From a virus, in the IMG/VR virus record IMGVR_UViG_3300025889_000379, positions 1-36,604 of that record: a DNA stretch of 36,604 bases. One strand, given 5' to 3'. The translations under genes were made by a program, and so were the position numbers. Within the stretch, counting starts at the first letter, position 1. Every line of letters begins with the position of its first letter. This document shows, in pieces, positions 4,876-12,021 of this stretch. A model generated the notes under the pieces. That model was not told where the DNA came from. It did no database searches and saw only the letters and a program-made list of their open reading frames with translations.

Positions 4876-6125
4876 CACCGACAAAGCGACCGATCGGGAT
4901 TAATGTCCTGCAAGCAGCTCAGCAACGCATCTCTTGGACGTTCGATAATTTTGAGCGGGTGTATCTGAGTTTTAGTGCCGGCAAGGACAGCACAGTCATG
5001 CTGCACCTAGTCATGGAAGAAGCGATTAAGCGTAATCGCAAGATCGGCATTCTTCTTGTAGACCTCGAGGGTCAGTATAAACTGACGATGGAGCACGCGC
5101 AACGATGCTTCGATCTCTACAAGGATCACATTGAGCCGTATTGGTGTGCGCTTCCAATCGCACTACGCAATGCGGTAAGTGTGTACGAACCGAAGTGGCT
5201 GGCGTGGGACCCGGAAAAGCGAGACGCATGGATACGCAACCCACCAGAGATGGCAATCACTCGTTCCGAGGTGTTCGACTGGTTCCACAACGGAATGGAG
5301 TTCGAGGAATTTGTGCCACTGTTCGGCGAATGGTACGCTCAAGGACAATCGTGTGCGTGCTTCGTCGGCATTCGTACTGATGAAAGCCTAAACCGTTTCC
5401 GCACGATCGTTCAATCGAAGAAGGTCACGAAAGACGGCAAGCGATATACGTCGTTGGTTAGTGAAAATGTTTACAACGTATATCCAATTTATGACTGGCG
5501 CACTGAAGATATTTGGACGTGGCACGCAAAAAACCCGGAAGCACCGAGCAACCGGCTTTACGACATGATGCACAAGGCCGGACTCAAGATATCGCAGATG
5601 CGTATCTGCCAGCCGTATGGCGATGATCAACGCCGTGGTCTTTGGCTGTTCCACATCATCGAGCCTGAGACGTGGTGCAAGATCGTGGCGCGCGTAAACG
5701 GCGCTAACGGTGGAGCGCTTTACGTTCAGGAGTGGGGCAATATCAACGGCTATCGCGGCGTGACGAAGCCGGCAAACCATACATGGAAATCGTTTGCGGA
5801 ACTGCTCGTCAACAGCATGCCGCCGAAGTCGCAGGAGCACTATCGCAACAAGGTGATGCTGTTTGAGAAGTGGTGGATGGAGCGCGGCTATCCCGACGGT
5901 ATACCCGACGAAGCGGCATACGAAATGGAAGCAGCGCGCAAAGCTCCAAGCTGGCGTCGTGTTTGCAAGAGCCTTCTACGGAATGATTATTGGGGAAAAG
6001 GCATGGGGTTCAGTCAGCACAAGTCCGACGCCTACGAAAAATACCTTGGTTTGATGCGACGCCGCAAAGAATCGTGGAATGTGCATGAAGAGCAGTTGGG
6101 ATTTGTTTTGAGGCAATCCCAATGA
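4872..6125 (+). CDS. ibrA-like: PAPS-reductase-family protein, IbrA-like with DUF3440 region (417 aa)
   Basis: The adenylate-binding P-loop of the ATP pyrophosphatase/PAPS reductase fold is clear at residues 33-41 (SFSAGKDST). It is followed by FVGIRTDES (164-172) and VYPIYDWRTEDIW (203-215), both typical of the family. The C-terminal 180 residues match the DUF3440 extension of IbrA-type proteins rather than CysH. Related enzymes include CysH, which reduces PAPS, and DndC, which works in DNA phosphorothioation. The substrate here is unknown. It ends the three-gene overlapping cassette and overlaps the next frame by ATGA. Confidence 0.85.
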   Translation: MTPTKRPIGINVLQAAQQRISWTFDNFERVYLSFSAGKDSTVMLHLVMEEAIKRNRKIGILLVDLEGQYKLTMEHAQRCFDLYKDHIEPYWCALPIALRNAVSVYEPKWLAWDPEKRDAWIRNPPEMAITRSEVFDWFHNGMEFEEFVPLFGEWYAQGQSCACFVGIRTDESLNRFRTIVQSKKVTKDGKRYTSLVSENVYNVYPIYDWRTEDIWTWHAKNPEAPSNRLYDMMHKAGLKISQMRICQPYGDDQRRGLWLFHIIEPETWCKIVARVNGANGGALYVQEWGNINGYRGVTKPANHTWKSFAELLVNSMPPKSQEHYRNKVMLFEKWWMERGYPDGIPDEAAYEMEAARKAPSWRRVCKSLLRNDYWGKGMGFSQHKSDAYEKYLGLMRRRKESWNVHEEQLGFVLRQSQ

Positions 6126-6181
6126 CCGCTACCGACCTCGCACTTGCAAAGGCCCTGGAATCGAAAATCAAAGGAGGCGTC

Positions 6182-6472
6182 ATGGACTTCCAGCACACAC
6201 ACTCAAGAGCAGACGGTCCCGACACGTCAGCAGACGCCGCGCTGGCAGCGAGGGATCTCGCCGAAGCACAGAAAGCCCGCATCCTGATTGCCATCAAGAA
6301 CCACGGCCCGATGACAAGCCATGAGATCGCCCGCCACGTCAATCTGCATGCGCACCAAGTCGGCAAACGCACGCCGGACCTCGTTGCGGACAGGCTTATC
6401 GAGGACAGCGGCGCGCGTCGGCTGACACCATCAGGACGGATGGCAACTGTGTGGCGGGCGGTCAAGCCGTGA
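6182..6472 (+). CDS. Winged-helix DNA-binding protein (96 aa)
   Basis: A winged-helix domain spans about residues 30-90. One helix starts KARILIAIKNHGPMTSHEIARHV, then come VGKRTPDLVADRLIE and a wing (GARRLTPSGRMATVW). The start at 6182 is chosen for its strong AAAGGAGG site. An earlier in-frame ATG at 6122 overlaps the previous stop as ATGA and would add 20 residues. The RADGPDTSADAA opening is typical of short phage winged-helix proteins. It is probably a transcription or replication regulator of the early-to-middle operon. Confidence 0.7.
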   Translation: MDFQHTHSRADGPDTSADAALAARDLAEAQKARILIAIKNHGPMTSHEIARHVNLHAHQVGKRTPDLVADRLIEDSGARRLTPSGRMATVWRAVKP

Positions 6473-6633
6473 GACGCCCTATCAAGGTCAAGGGCTTGCG
6501 GCAGAAGCCGGACGGCTCATGGACCGTGACAGACAGTACGCCAAAGCCGCTCAAACAAGGCAAGCATAAGAAGGCATCCAGGCTTGAAAAGGCGTGGAAG
6601 GCCAAGAGCAAGTTATCAGGAGGCGGAGAATGA
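6469..6633 (+). CDS. Small very basic protein (54 aa)
   Basis: The GTG start at 6469 overlaps the previous stop as GTGA; a GTG at 6451 is an alternative. The product is rich in Lys and Arg throughout (KPLKQGKHKKASRLEKAWKAK), with no hydrophobic core, so it is likely disordered or nucleic-acid bound. It overlaps the next start by ATGA. The family is unknown. The coupled overlaps on both sides support it as a gene. Confidence 0.55.
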   Translation: MRRPIKVKGLRQKPDGSWTVTDSTPKPLKQGKHKKASRLEKAWKAKSKLSGGGE

Positions 6634-6836
6634 CAGGGTGGGGCGTACATACTATTGCTGACGTAGTTGGCACAAAAAATGCCCAGCACGGGCTGCCGAA
6701 CGGACGCTGGGTGCGAGCGGTTCATGAGCCGTATGACGGTAACCGCATATGGGCCGCGTGGGAGGTGCTGCGCGGGCGCGCGGTAGCGTTTCGGTGGCCA
6801 ACATCGGAGGAGCTAGCTGACGCTATGGATAGGTAA
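6630..6836 (+). CDS. Hypothetical small protein (68 aa)
   Basis: An AGGAGG site precedes the ATG at 6630, which overlaps the preceding stop as ATGA. The protein is a compact, Trp-rich sequence (GRWVRAVHEPYDGNRIWAAWEVLRGRAVAFRWPTSEELADAM) that looks like a beta-sheet with a final helix. No family is recognised. It is the last of the tightly overlapping early genes; 54 bases then separate it from the DUF6456-like gene. Confidence 0.65.
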   Translation: MTGWGVHTIADVVGTKNAQHGLPNGRWVRAVHEPYDGNRIWAAWEVLRGRAVAFRWPTSEELADAMDR

Positions 6837-6890
6837 AAATCGTATGACGTAACCGCGTTTGTGCCTGCGTATCAAAGCAAGAGGCACGAA

Positions 6891-7400
6891 ATGAGCATTA
6901 CCGAAACCATCGCCCCAACGCCTGAGCGGGCACGACGCGGCAACATCATCAGACCGGAGCTTGACCGCAATCGCAACGTAACAGCCTACCGTGACCAGTC
7001 CATTCCCGAGCGCATGGGCCTCGATAGGGAACTGCTCAATGGGTGGGACGACTTCGAGGCAGATTGGCTGAGATCAAAACGCGAGCCCGCATGCATCGGT
7101 GGCTATGGCGAGCGGATGCCGGGCGATGACCCGCACAGCAAGGCAGCACGGGTGGCTGACACGCGCATTGAGGGCGACAAGGCGGTTTCTCGGGCACTGG
7201 CTGACGTCGACGACCCGGTTACCGCTGCCGTGCTCGTTGCTCTGTGTGCCGGTGAGACGGTGGAAATGATCGGCAAGCAGATTTTAGGCCGGTCCAACGC
7301 ACCGCAGGCCAGGGCAGCGGCGCAAGAGCGGATCGCGATGGGGTGCCGGCAACTGGCGATACACTACGGGTACATCAGTCGTCCTCGCGGCGTTCCATAA
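6891..7400 (+). CDS. DUF6456-like putative regulator (169 aa)
   Basis: The C-terminal 55 residues (VTAAVLVALCAGETVEMIG, then ARAAAQERIAMGCRQLAIHYGY) resemble the DUF6456 helical domain found in alphaproteobacterial regulators. They end in the characteristic L-A-x-HYGY. The N-terminal part (YRDQSIPERMGLDRELLNGWDDF) is acidic. The start at 6891 has a GAGG site. Its place at the end of the early operon, before the late genes, is where lambdoid phages keep the late activator Q. A late-gene control role is therefore plausible but unproven. Confidence 0.6.
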   Translation: MSITETIAPTPERARRGNIIRPELDRNRNVTAYRDQSIPERMGLDRELLNGWDDFEADWLRSKREPACIGGYGERMPGDDPHSKAARVADTRIEGDKAVSRALADVDDPVTAAVLVALCAGETVEMIGKQILGRSNAPQARAAAQERIAMGCRQLAIHYGYISRPRGVP

Positions 7401-7481
7401 CGGGTGTGGCAGATATGCACTAGCGCGCGTAACGCGAATAGGCTAGCTATTTGGCACCGTGCGAAATTGCGCAAGGATTAT

Positions 7482-7512
7482 CGGGCCAGGAGGGGGAACT
7501 CTCACTGGCCCG
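7482..7512 (+). terminator. GC-rich hairpin after early operon
   Basis: CGGGCCAG (7482-7489) pairs perfectly with CTGGCCCG (7505-7512), with a possible inner GAG/CTC. It lies in the 223-base gene-free stretch 7401-7623 between the regulator and the envelope gene. It is followed by GTCTCGTTAT, so the T-run is poor. It probably separates early and late transcription units. Confidence 0.5.
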
Positions 7513-7623
7513 GTCTCGTTATGAGACGCCGAATCACTCACGCGCTACGCTAAACCTGAGCATCATCACTGTAACCGCAATTTGTGTTCGCGTCGCGGCA
7601 ACCTCCAGCATGGAGCGACACGA

Positions 7624-8196
7624 ATGCGCAAATTGATGGTTGCCGCTGCGACCTGTGCAGCCTTTACGTTCCTCGGGGCTGTCGTGGCCGGCGCTCTTGC
7701 CGCCGACAAGGGCGGCCCCGCTCCCGATGCCACGCTTGACCAGCTGATTGCCGGACTGCCTCCGGCTCAGGGGCTCTACGGCTGCCACGTGGAGCTTTCC
7801 GGCGCTGGGCTGTTTCTCAGCGAGCGCGCCGACAGGCCTGCTACTGTGGCTGTCGGCGGCGGGTGTGACATCAAAATGGCGCAGCAGCTGTTCGCTGGCG
7901 CGACGATCAGGGCTGATTGGGGCGATCGCAAGTCGGGAGAAATCCAAGGCAAATTCGGCCTCGAGGTCAACCCGAGCTTGCACGTCTACCCCTTCCTCGC
8001 TTGGCGATGGGACGACTGGCAGGCTTTCGACGTCGGCACGCTCCACCTTGGTGCTGGCGCTGAAACCAAGCTCGGCACCGGCCCCGTGAGCGCATTTGTG
8101 GAAGGGTCCACGTCCGTTGCCAAAGCCGGCCCCGGCATGACGCGGGACGACGTAACCGTGCGGTTTGGCCTGCGGATCAGGATGGGTGGACAATGA
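7624..8196 (+). CDS. Secreted outer-membrane beta-barrel-like protein (190 aa)
   Basis: Residues 1-26 form a standard Sec signal peptide (basic MRKL, a hydrophobic stretch, cleavage near ALA-AD). The mature part alternates hydrophobic and polar residues in strand-sized segments (QLFAGATIRADW, IQGKFGLEV, HVYPFLAWRW, LHLGAGAETKL, VSAFVEGS, VTVRFGLRIRM). It ends in a strand, as expected of a small outer-membrane barrel. A phage gene of this kind could mask a receptor or change the host surface; a virion or lysis role is not excluded. GGAG lies 8 bases before the ATG. The next tiny gene overlaps it by ATGA. Confidence 0.65.
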   Translation: MRKLMVAAATCAAFTFLGAVVAGALAADKGGPAPDATLDQLIAGLPPAQGLYGCHVELSGAGLFLSERADRPATVAVGGGCDIKMAQQLFAGATIRADWGDRKSGEIQGKFGLEVNPSLHVYPFLAWRWDDWQAFDVGTLHLGAGAETKLGTGPVSAFVEGSTSVAKAGPGMTRDDVTVRFGLRIRMGGQ

Positions 8197-8276
8197 TCTC
8201 CGGCGCCGTAGTCCTCGGCATCGTCATCGGTGTGTTGCTTGGCCAGCTCGTGGCCGATATCAGGCTCGGAGGCTAA
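8193..8276 (+). CDS. 27-residue membrane peptide
   Basis: The ATG overlaps the preceding stop as ATGA. The peptide is almost wholly hydrophobic (ISGAVVLGIVIGVLLGQLV) and ends in DIRLGG, so it is a single transmembrane helix. The next gene begins 4 bases after its stop, with its ribosome-binding site inside the final codons. Coupling on both sides supports translation. Function unknown; holin-like or an accessory to the barrel protein are both possible. Confidence 0.5.
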   Translation: MISGAVVLGIVIGVLLGQLVADIRLGG

Positions 8277-8279
8277 CAC

Positions 8280-8492
8280 ATGACCGCAAACCAGATCGAG
8301 CAGGCCATCAAGCAGCTGATTAGCCTGATCATCACGTGGGCCAAGCTCATCGGCGGGCTGGCGCTGGCGCTGATCGTGCTCGGCTCGCTGGCCGCTGCCG
8401 CCGGCCACGCCATCCCCTATCTGCCGCGCCTGCCGCTGGACCAAGGACATGGCATCGCCATTGCCGCGCTTGCCTATTACCTTGGCAAGTAG
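8280..8492 (+). CDS. Small two-helix membrane protein (70 aa)
   Basis: GGAGG precedes the ATG. A short amphipathic N-terminus (MTANQIEQAIKQ) leads into a long hydrophobic helix at about residues 14-42 (LISLIITWAKLIGGLALALI). A second, weaker one lies near the C-terminus (GIAIAALAYYLG). Size and topology resemble small class II holins, but the recognised lysis genes lie 22 kb away. It is better read as part of an envelope cluster with the barrel protein and the 27-residue peptide. Confidence 0.6.
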   Translation: MTANQIEQAIKQLISLIITWAKLIGGLALALIVLGSLAAAAGHAIPYLPRLPLDQGHGIAIAALAYYLGK

Positions 8493-8617
8493 CCCACGGT
8501 TCATCGCGCTACGCTTGCGAGCCTCATTGCAGCGCTATCGATCGCAGCTTGCTCTGCTGGCGCTCACCCGCCGCGATGTTCGCTTGATGACGCGTCCCAG
8601 ACACCGCCCTGTCACAT

Positions 8618-8730
8618 CGGACACCGGACACCGGACAAGACCGGACAAAATCGGACAAAATCGGACATCCACCGGACATCGGACAAGACCGGACATTGGC
8701 AAGACCTGAAATCCTGTCCGATCCTGTCCG
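8618..8730. repeat. CGGACA repeat array
   Basis: Nine forward CGGACA hexamers start at 8618, 8625, 8632, 8642, 8652, 8662, 8673, 8680 and 8690. Two inverted copies (TGTCCG) start at 8715 and 8725. Spacing is mostly 10 or 7 bases, so many sites face the same side of the helix. The array fills most of the gene-free stretch 8493-8788. It could be a protein-binding array, a second origin, or, as RNA, pairing segments, since the inverted copies can fold onto the forward ones. Confidence 0.7.
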
Positions 8731-8763
8731 ATCCTGAAGATACCCCGTGAAATAGTGCTTCGC

Positions 8764-8787
8764 GTCACTCCTCCAGGAGGACATGAC
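8764..8787 (+). promoter_or_regulatory. Palindrome containing ribosome-binding site
   Basis: GTCA-c-TCCTCC-a-GGAGGA-ca-TGAC is a near-perfect palindrome. Its right half holds the ribosome-binding site of the membrane coiled-coil gene, and the outer TGAC covers bases next to its possible first ATG. It could hide the ribosome-binding site in mRNA or be a protein-binding site. Confidence 0.35.
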
Positions 8788-8788
8788 C

Positions 8789-9829
8789 ATGGATAGCCTC
8801 GCACCCTTCCGCAAAATTTTCAGATACGCAGCTGTAGCGTGTACGATATGCTCCGCTATCCTCACTGCGTGGTTCGGTATTCATCAGGATAACAACTTCG
8901 CGCTGGCGCTCGTGATCGCGCTTTTCCTGGTCGTGTTTTCGGTATGCTCCGATTACATCTGGCTTTTCGCGCAAGAGGCATGGCGCAAGCGCGATTGGAT
9001 GACATTCGGCAAGATCGCAGCCGGTGGCGTGTTCGTCGGCATCCTCAACATTACGTCCAACCTCGGCGCAGTAGGGTATCAGACGCAAAGTCTCTCAGCC
9101 GATATTGCGCAGCACAATATCAAGGTCTCAGACACGCGGGATAGCGTGACCCAAATGCAGGGGAGGATCAAAGCTTACCAGGCTCGCCAAGCCACGCTCG
9201 CCGCCGAAAAGCAAGCCCTGATCAGTCAGCATGGCTGGGCTTCGACAGCAACGGCACACTCGGCGCGAGCCGTGCTTACGGATCTTGAAGACAAAGCGGC
9301 GCGCGAAGCGGCGCGCGTTAAGTGTGGCCCGAAGTGTGAGGCGATCAAGGATCAGGTCAAAGCCCAACGCCAGAAAATCGGCACGCTGGAAAGCAAAGAG
9401 TTGATTGATAAAGAGCTGGCCGCCCTCGATGTTAAGATAGCCGCTGCGAATCGCGGTCTCGCCAAAGCCAAGGCGGAAGCTAAGACGCAGACAGTGCAGG
9501 TGGACCCGGCCAAAGCACAGGCGGGCTTCTTTGCTGGCTGGGCGACTGTCTCGCTAAAGCCAGACGAAACGGCAACGGAATGGACATCGCGCGGTATCAA
9601 AGGTCTACTAAGCGTTGGCCTCTTTATCGGCCCGATCCTGCTCGGGTCTATTGGGTTTATGGGCTGGCGCGAAACCGGCACTACTGGCACCAATCCTGCC
9701 ACCGTTGCACGTGAAACACCACCCGCCCCCGTCGTCACGCCATTGCATCCGGTGCAGCGTGAGGTCTCAATCACAACCATTGCCGACATGATCAGGCAAA
9801 ACACCAGATCAAACGCAATTGCCGCCTAA
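8789..9829 (+). CDS. Membrane protein with long coiled coil (346 aa)
   Basis: Three predicted membrane helices lie at about 12-31, 36-60 and 74-97. A long charged coiled coil follows at about 100-245, rich in Ala/Lys/Gln (IKAYQARQATLAAEKQAL) with a CGPKCE cysteine pair. A fourth membrane helix lies at about 270-294 (LLSVGLFIGPILLGSIGF), with a Pro/Thr-rich tail. The ATG at 8789 has good spacing from AGGAGG; an ATG at 8783 is too close. I do not recognise a family. The topology puts a coiled coil between membrane segments, as in envelope-spanning or exclusion-type proteins. It sits between the repeat array and the packaging genes. Confidence 0.7.
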   Translation: MDSLAPFRKIFRYAAVACTICSAILTAWFGIHQDNNFALALVIALFLVVFSVCSDYIWLFAQEAWRKRDWMTFGKIAAGGVFVGILNITSNLGAVGYQTQSLSADIAQHNIKVSDTRDSVTQMQGRIKAYQARQATLAAEKQALISQHGWASTATAHSARAVLTDLEDKAAREAARVKCGPKCEAIKDQVKAQRQKIGTLESKELIDKELAALDVKIAAANRGLAKAKAEAKTQTVQVDPAKAQAGFFAGWATVSLKPDETATEWTSRGIKGLLSVGLFIGPILLGSIGFMGWRETGTTGTNPATVARETPPAPVVTPLHPVQREVSITTIADMIRQNTRSNAIAA

Positions 9830-10014
9830 CGGCAGATCATCTGCCAAGAGCAGTTCCGTCCGCTCGCGTCACACACACAAGCTCCAACCTGACATCCTAT
9901 CGGCGGAATGGGTCTAATCCCGCACATGAAGTTAACCTTCGTCGGCTTTAAGCTGACTTGAGGAACAGGCGTAGAAGCAACAAGTAGGGCAGCGAGTACA
10001 GCTATGGACGACAT
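9826..10014 (-). CDS. Small secreted Cys-rich protein on the opposite strand (62 aa)
   Basis: The gene is embedded antisense between rightward genes. It has a perfect AGGAGG site 7 bases before its ATG. A signal-peptide-like start (SSIAVLAALLVASTP) precedes a compact Cys-rich body (CGIRPIPPIGC, CVCD, GRNCSWQMIC) with six cysteines. This pattern is familiar from short secreted proteins of rhizobial phages and genomes. It probably forms disulfides in the periplasm. It overlaps the start of the rightward 79-residue gene by 11 bases, head to head. Function unknown. Confidence 0.65.
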   Translation of the reverse strand: MSSIAVLAALLVASTPVPQVSLKPTKVNFMCGIRPIPPIGCQVGACVCDASGRNCSWQMICR

Positions 10015-10243
10015 CGATAAGCCTCCTAGAGAGCCACCCGACATACTAAACACCCTAGCCATAAATGGGGCAACCTGTGAGCCAAGCGTCAATGGTGGGT
10101 GGTACTACATCAATGTTGTCATGCACACCGGTGGGCAGAGATACACCTACAACTCGCATTGCGCTTTGAATCCAACAAACGCGCAACTATTTGCAATCGC
10201 GGCGGATTTTGACAGGTGGGCCAGAGAAATCAAAGAGAATTGA
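10004..10243 (+). CDS. Hypothetical protein upstream of terminase (79 aa)
   Basis: The protein has an acidic, Pro-rich N-terminus (MDDIDKPPREPPD). A beta-rich middle follows (GGWYYINVVMHTGGQRYTYNSH), then a helix (NAQLFAIAADFDRWAREI). The ribosome-binding site is weak. It overlaps the antisense Cys-rich gene by 11 bases and lies 43 bases before the small terminase gene. No family is recognised. The ordered amphipathic composition and its position favour a real gene. Confidence 0.55.
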   Translation: MDDIDKPPREPPDILNTLAINGATCEPSVNGGWYYINVVMHTGGQRYTYNSHCALNPTNAQLFAIAADFDRWAREIKEN

Positions 10244-10286
10244 TTTCTTTTTGATTTAGGCACAGGAAATCAAAAGTGGAGTTGCA

Positions 10287-10655
10287 ATGCCAAGCGGTGG
10301 ACCTAGGCCAGGTGCGGGACGGAAAAAGGGCCAGAAACTCAACCCTGAGCGGCAAAGAATGCTCAAAAGGGTGAGGGTCAAGGCAAATGCCGACATCACG
10401 CCACTTGAGGTGCTTTTGGAGACCATGCGCAAGCGATGGCACGATGGCAAAGAAGAAGAAGCATGCCGCCTAGCGGTGGACGCCGCGCCGTATGTCCATC
10501 CGAAGTTGGCAACGGTCAAAGCCGAGATCACGGACAATCGGACCGTGAGCGATCTAACGGACGCGGAACTTGAGCACATCATTAGATCCGCTAGCCGCAG
10601 CACAGGAGATGCTGGCGCGGCGGAGGGCGAAGTCGGGCCTGATAGCTTACACTGA
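10287..10655 (+). CDS. terS: Terminase small subunit (122 aa)
   Basis: The N-terminus GGPRPGAGRKKGQK is typical of a group of phage small terminases that bind packaging-site DNA. It is followed by the helical segment ITPLEVLLETMRKRW and CRLAVDAAPYVHPKLATVKAEI, which also matches that group. The C-terminus is acidic and overlaps the start of the large subunit by 86 bases in another frame. GGAG lies about 6 bases before the ATG. Position directly before TerL supports the call. The exact packaging site is not visible. Confidence 0.75.
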   Translation: MPSGGPRPGAGRKKGQKLNPERQRMLKRVRVKANADITPLEVLLETMRKRWHDGKEEEACRLAVDAAPYVHPKLATVKAEITDNRTVSDLTDAELEHIIRSASRSTGDAGAAEGEVGPDSLH

Positions 10656-12021
10656 GTACACGTTTGAGCAGTATATACCAGCAGACCATCACCGGCTGAT
10701 TGCTCACAAACTGGAGCAAGTCGCGCGCGGCGAGATTGACCGGCTAATGGTCAACATGCCGCCGAGGCATGGCAAGAGCGAGCTCGCATCCCGTCGTTTC
10801 CCTGCGTGGTTTCTTGGTCAGAATCCACGCTCTAGCATCATTGCAGCGAGCTATAACAGCGACCTTGCTACCGACTTTGGGCGGCAGGTGCGAAACATCA
10901 TCAGCAGCCCCGAACACATCCGGCTGTACGGCGAGCAGCTTGCAGACGATAACAGGGCAGCAAACCGGTGGAGCACAAACGAGGGCGGAGGCTACGTCGC
11001 GGCCGGTGTCGGTACAGCCATCACAGGCCGTGGTGCTGACATCCTGCTAATAGACGATCCGCTGAAAGACCGTGAAGAGGCCGATAGCGAGCTACAGCGC
11101 GGCAAGGTGTGGGATTGGTACACATCGACCGCGTACACACGGCTAGCGCCCGGTGGCCGTATCATCGTCATTCAAACGCGGTGGCATGAGGATGATTTGT
11201 CCGGCCGTCTGCTCGCCGAGCAGCAAACCGGCGGCGATACGTGGGATGTGTTGAGCCTGCCGGCGATTAACGAAACCGGCGAAGCGCTGTGGCCTGATTT
11301 TTATCCGTTGCCTGTCCTGGAGAGGTACAGATCAGTATTACCGTCACGGGATTGGTCTGCACTGTATCAGCAGCAGCCCACGCCCGACGAAGGTGACTAT
11401 TTCAAGCGAGAGTGGTTCCGCTATTACAACACGCCGCCCGCTCATCTTCGGTACTACGGCGCTTCGGACTACGCGGTCACGGCTAAAGGGGGTGACTACA
11501 CGGTGCACCTCGTGGCCGGCATCGATCCAGATGACAATTTGTACGTCATCGACATTTGGCGGGGACAGACGGAAAGCCACCACTGGATTGAGGCTTTCAT
11601 CGATCTTGTGGCCAAGTACAAGCCGCTCACGTGGGCGGAAGAACAAGGCCAAATCGTCAAATCTCTAGGCCCGTTTATCGACAAGAGGATGCGGGAACGT
11701 AAGACCTACGCTCACCGTGAACAGATGACATCGGTTGCGGACAAGCCAACCCGAAGCCGTGCTGTGCAAGCCCGCGCTGCGATGGGTAAGGTCTATCTGC
11801 CGCATAACGCGCCGTGGGTCGCGGACTTTGTATCGGAGTTGCTGACGTTCCCCGCCGGCAAACATGATGACCAAGTGGACGCGTTTGGCCTTGTTGGTCG
11901 GATGCTCGACACCATGACAGCCGGCCGCGTGGCTAAGGTTGATCGACAGCAGCCCGCTGATCGATGGCGGCAGGCGTTCGCGCGGCGAGAAACGGAAAAA
12001 AGCAGTTGGAAAACGCTTTAG
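10570..12021 (+). CDS. terL: Terminase large subunit (483 aa)
   Basis: This is the packaging motor ATPase and nuclease. Walker A is PPRHGKS (64-70), Walker B with catalytic acids is ILLIDDP (158-164), and a coupling motif QTRWHEDDL lies at 202-210. RNase H-like nuclease residues lie in ASDYAVTAKGGD (298-309), EE (356-357) and KHDDQVDA (431-438). Full length for the family. The start is uncertain: the TTG at 10570 keeps the LDPLAAAQEMLARRRA helix common in relatives, while an ATG at 10609 lacks a usable ribosome-binding site. It overlaps the portal gene by 58 bases. Confidence 0.93.
   Translation: MSTSLDPLAAAQEMLARRRAKSGLIAYTEYTFEQYIPADHHRLIAHKLEQVARGEIDRLMVNMPPRHGKSELASRRFPAWFLGQNPRSSIIAASYNSDLATDFGRQVRNIISSPEHIRLYGEQLADDNRAANRWSTNEGGGYVAAGVGTAITGRGADILLIDDPLKDREEADSELQRGKVWDWYTSTAYTRLAPGGRIIVIQTRWHEDDLSGRLLAEQQTGGDTWDVLSLPAINETGEALWPDFYPLPVLERYRSVLPSRDWSALYQQQPTPDEGDYFKREWFRYYNTPPAHLRYYGASDYAVTAKGGDYTVHLVAGIDPDDNLYVIDIWRGQTESHHWIEAFIDLVAKYKPLTWAEEQGQIVKSLGPFIDKRMRERKTYAHREQMTSVADKPTRSRAVQARAAMGKVYLPHNAPWVADFVSELLTFPAGKHDDQVDAFGLVGRMLDTMTAGRVAKVDRQQPADRWRQAFARRETEKSSWKTL

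Noticed and set aside
8618-8730. Possible CRISPR array
   Set aside because: The repeats are only 6 bases with 1-5 base gaps, some are inverted, and no Cas genes are present.
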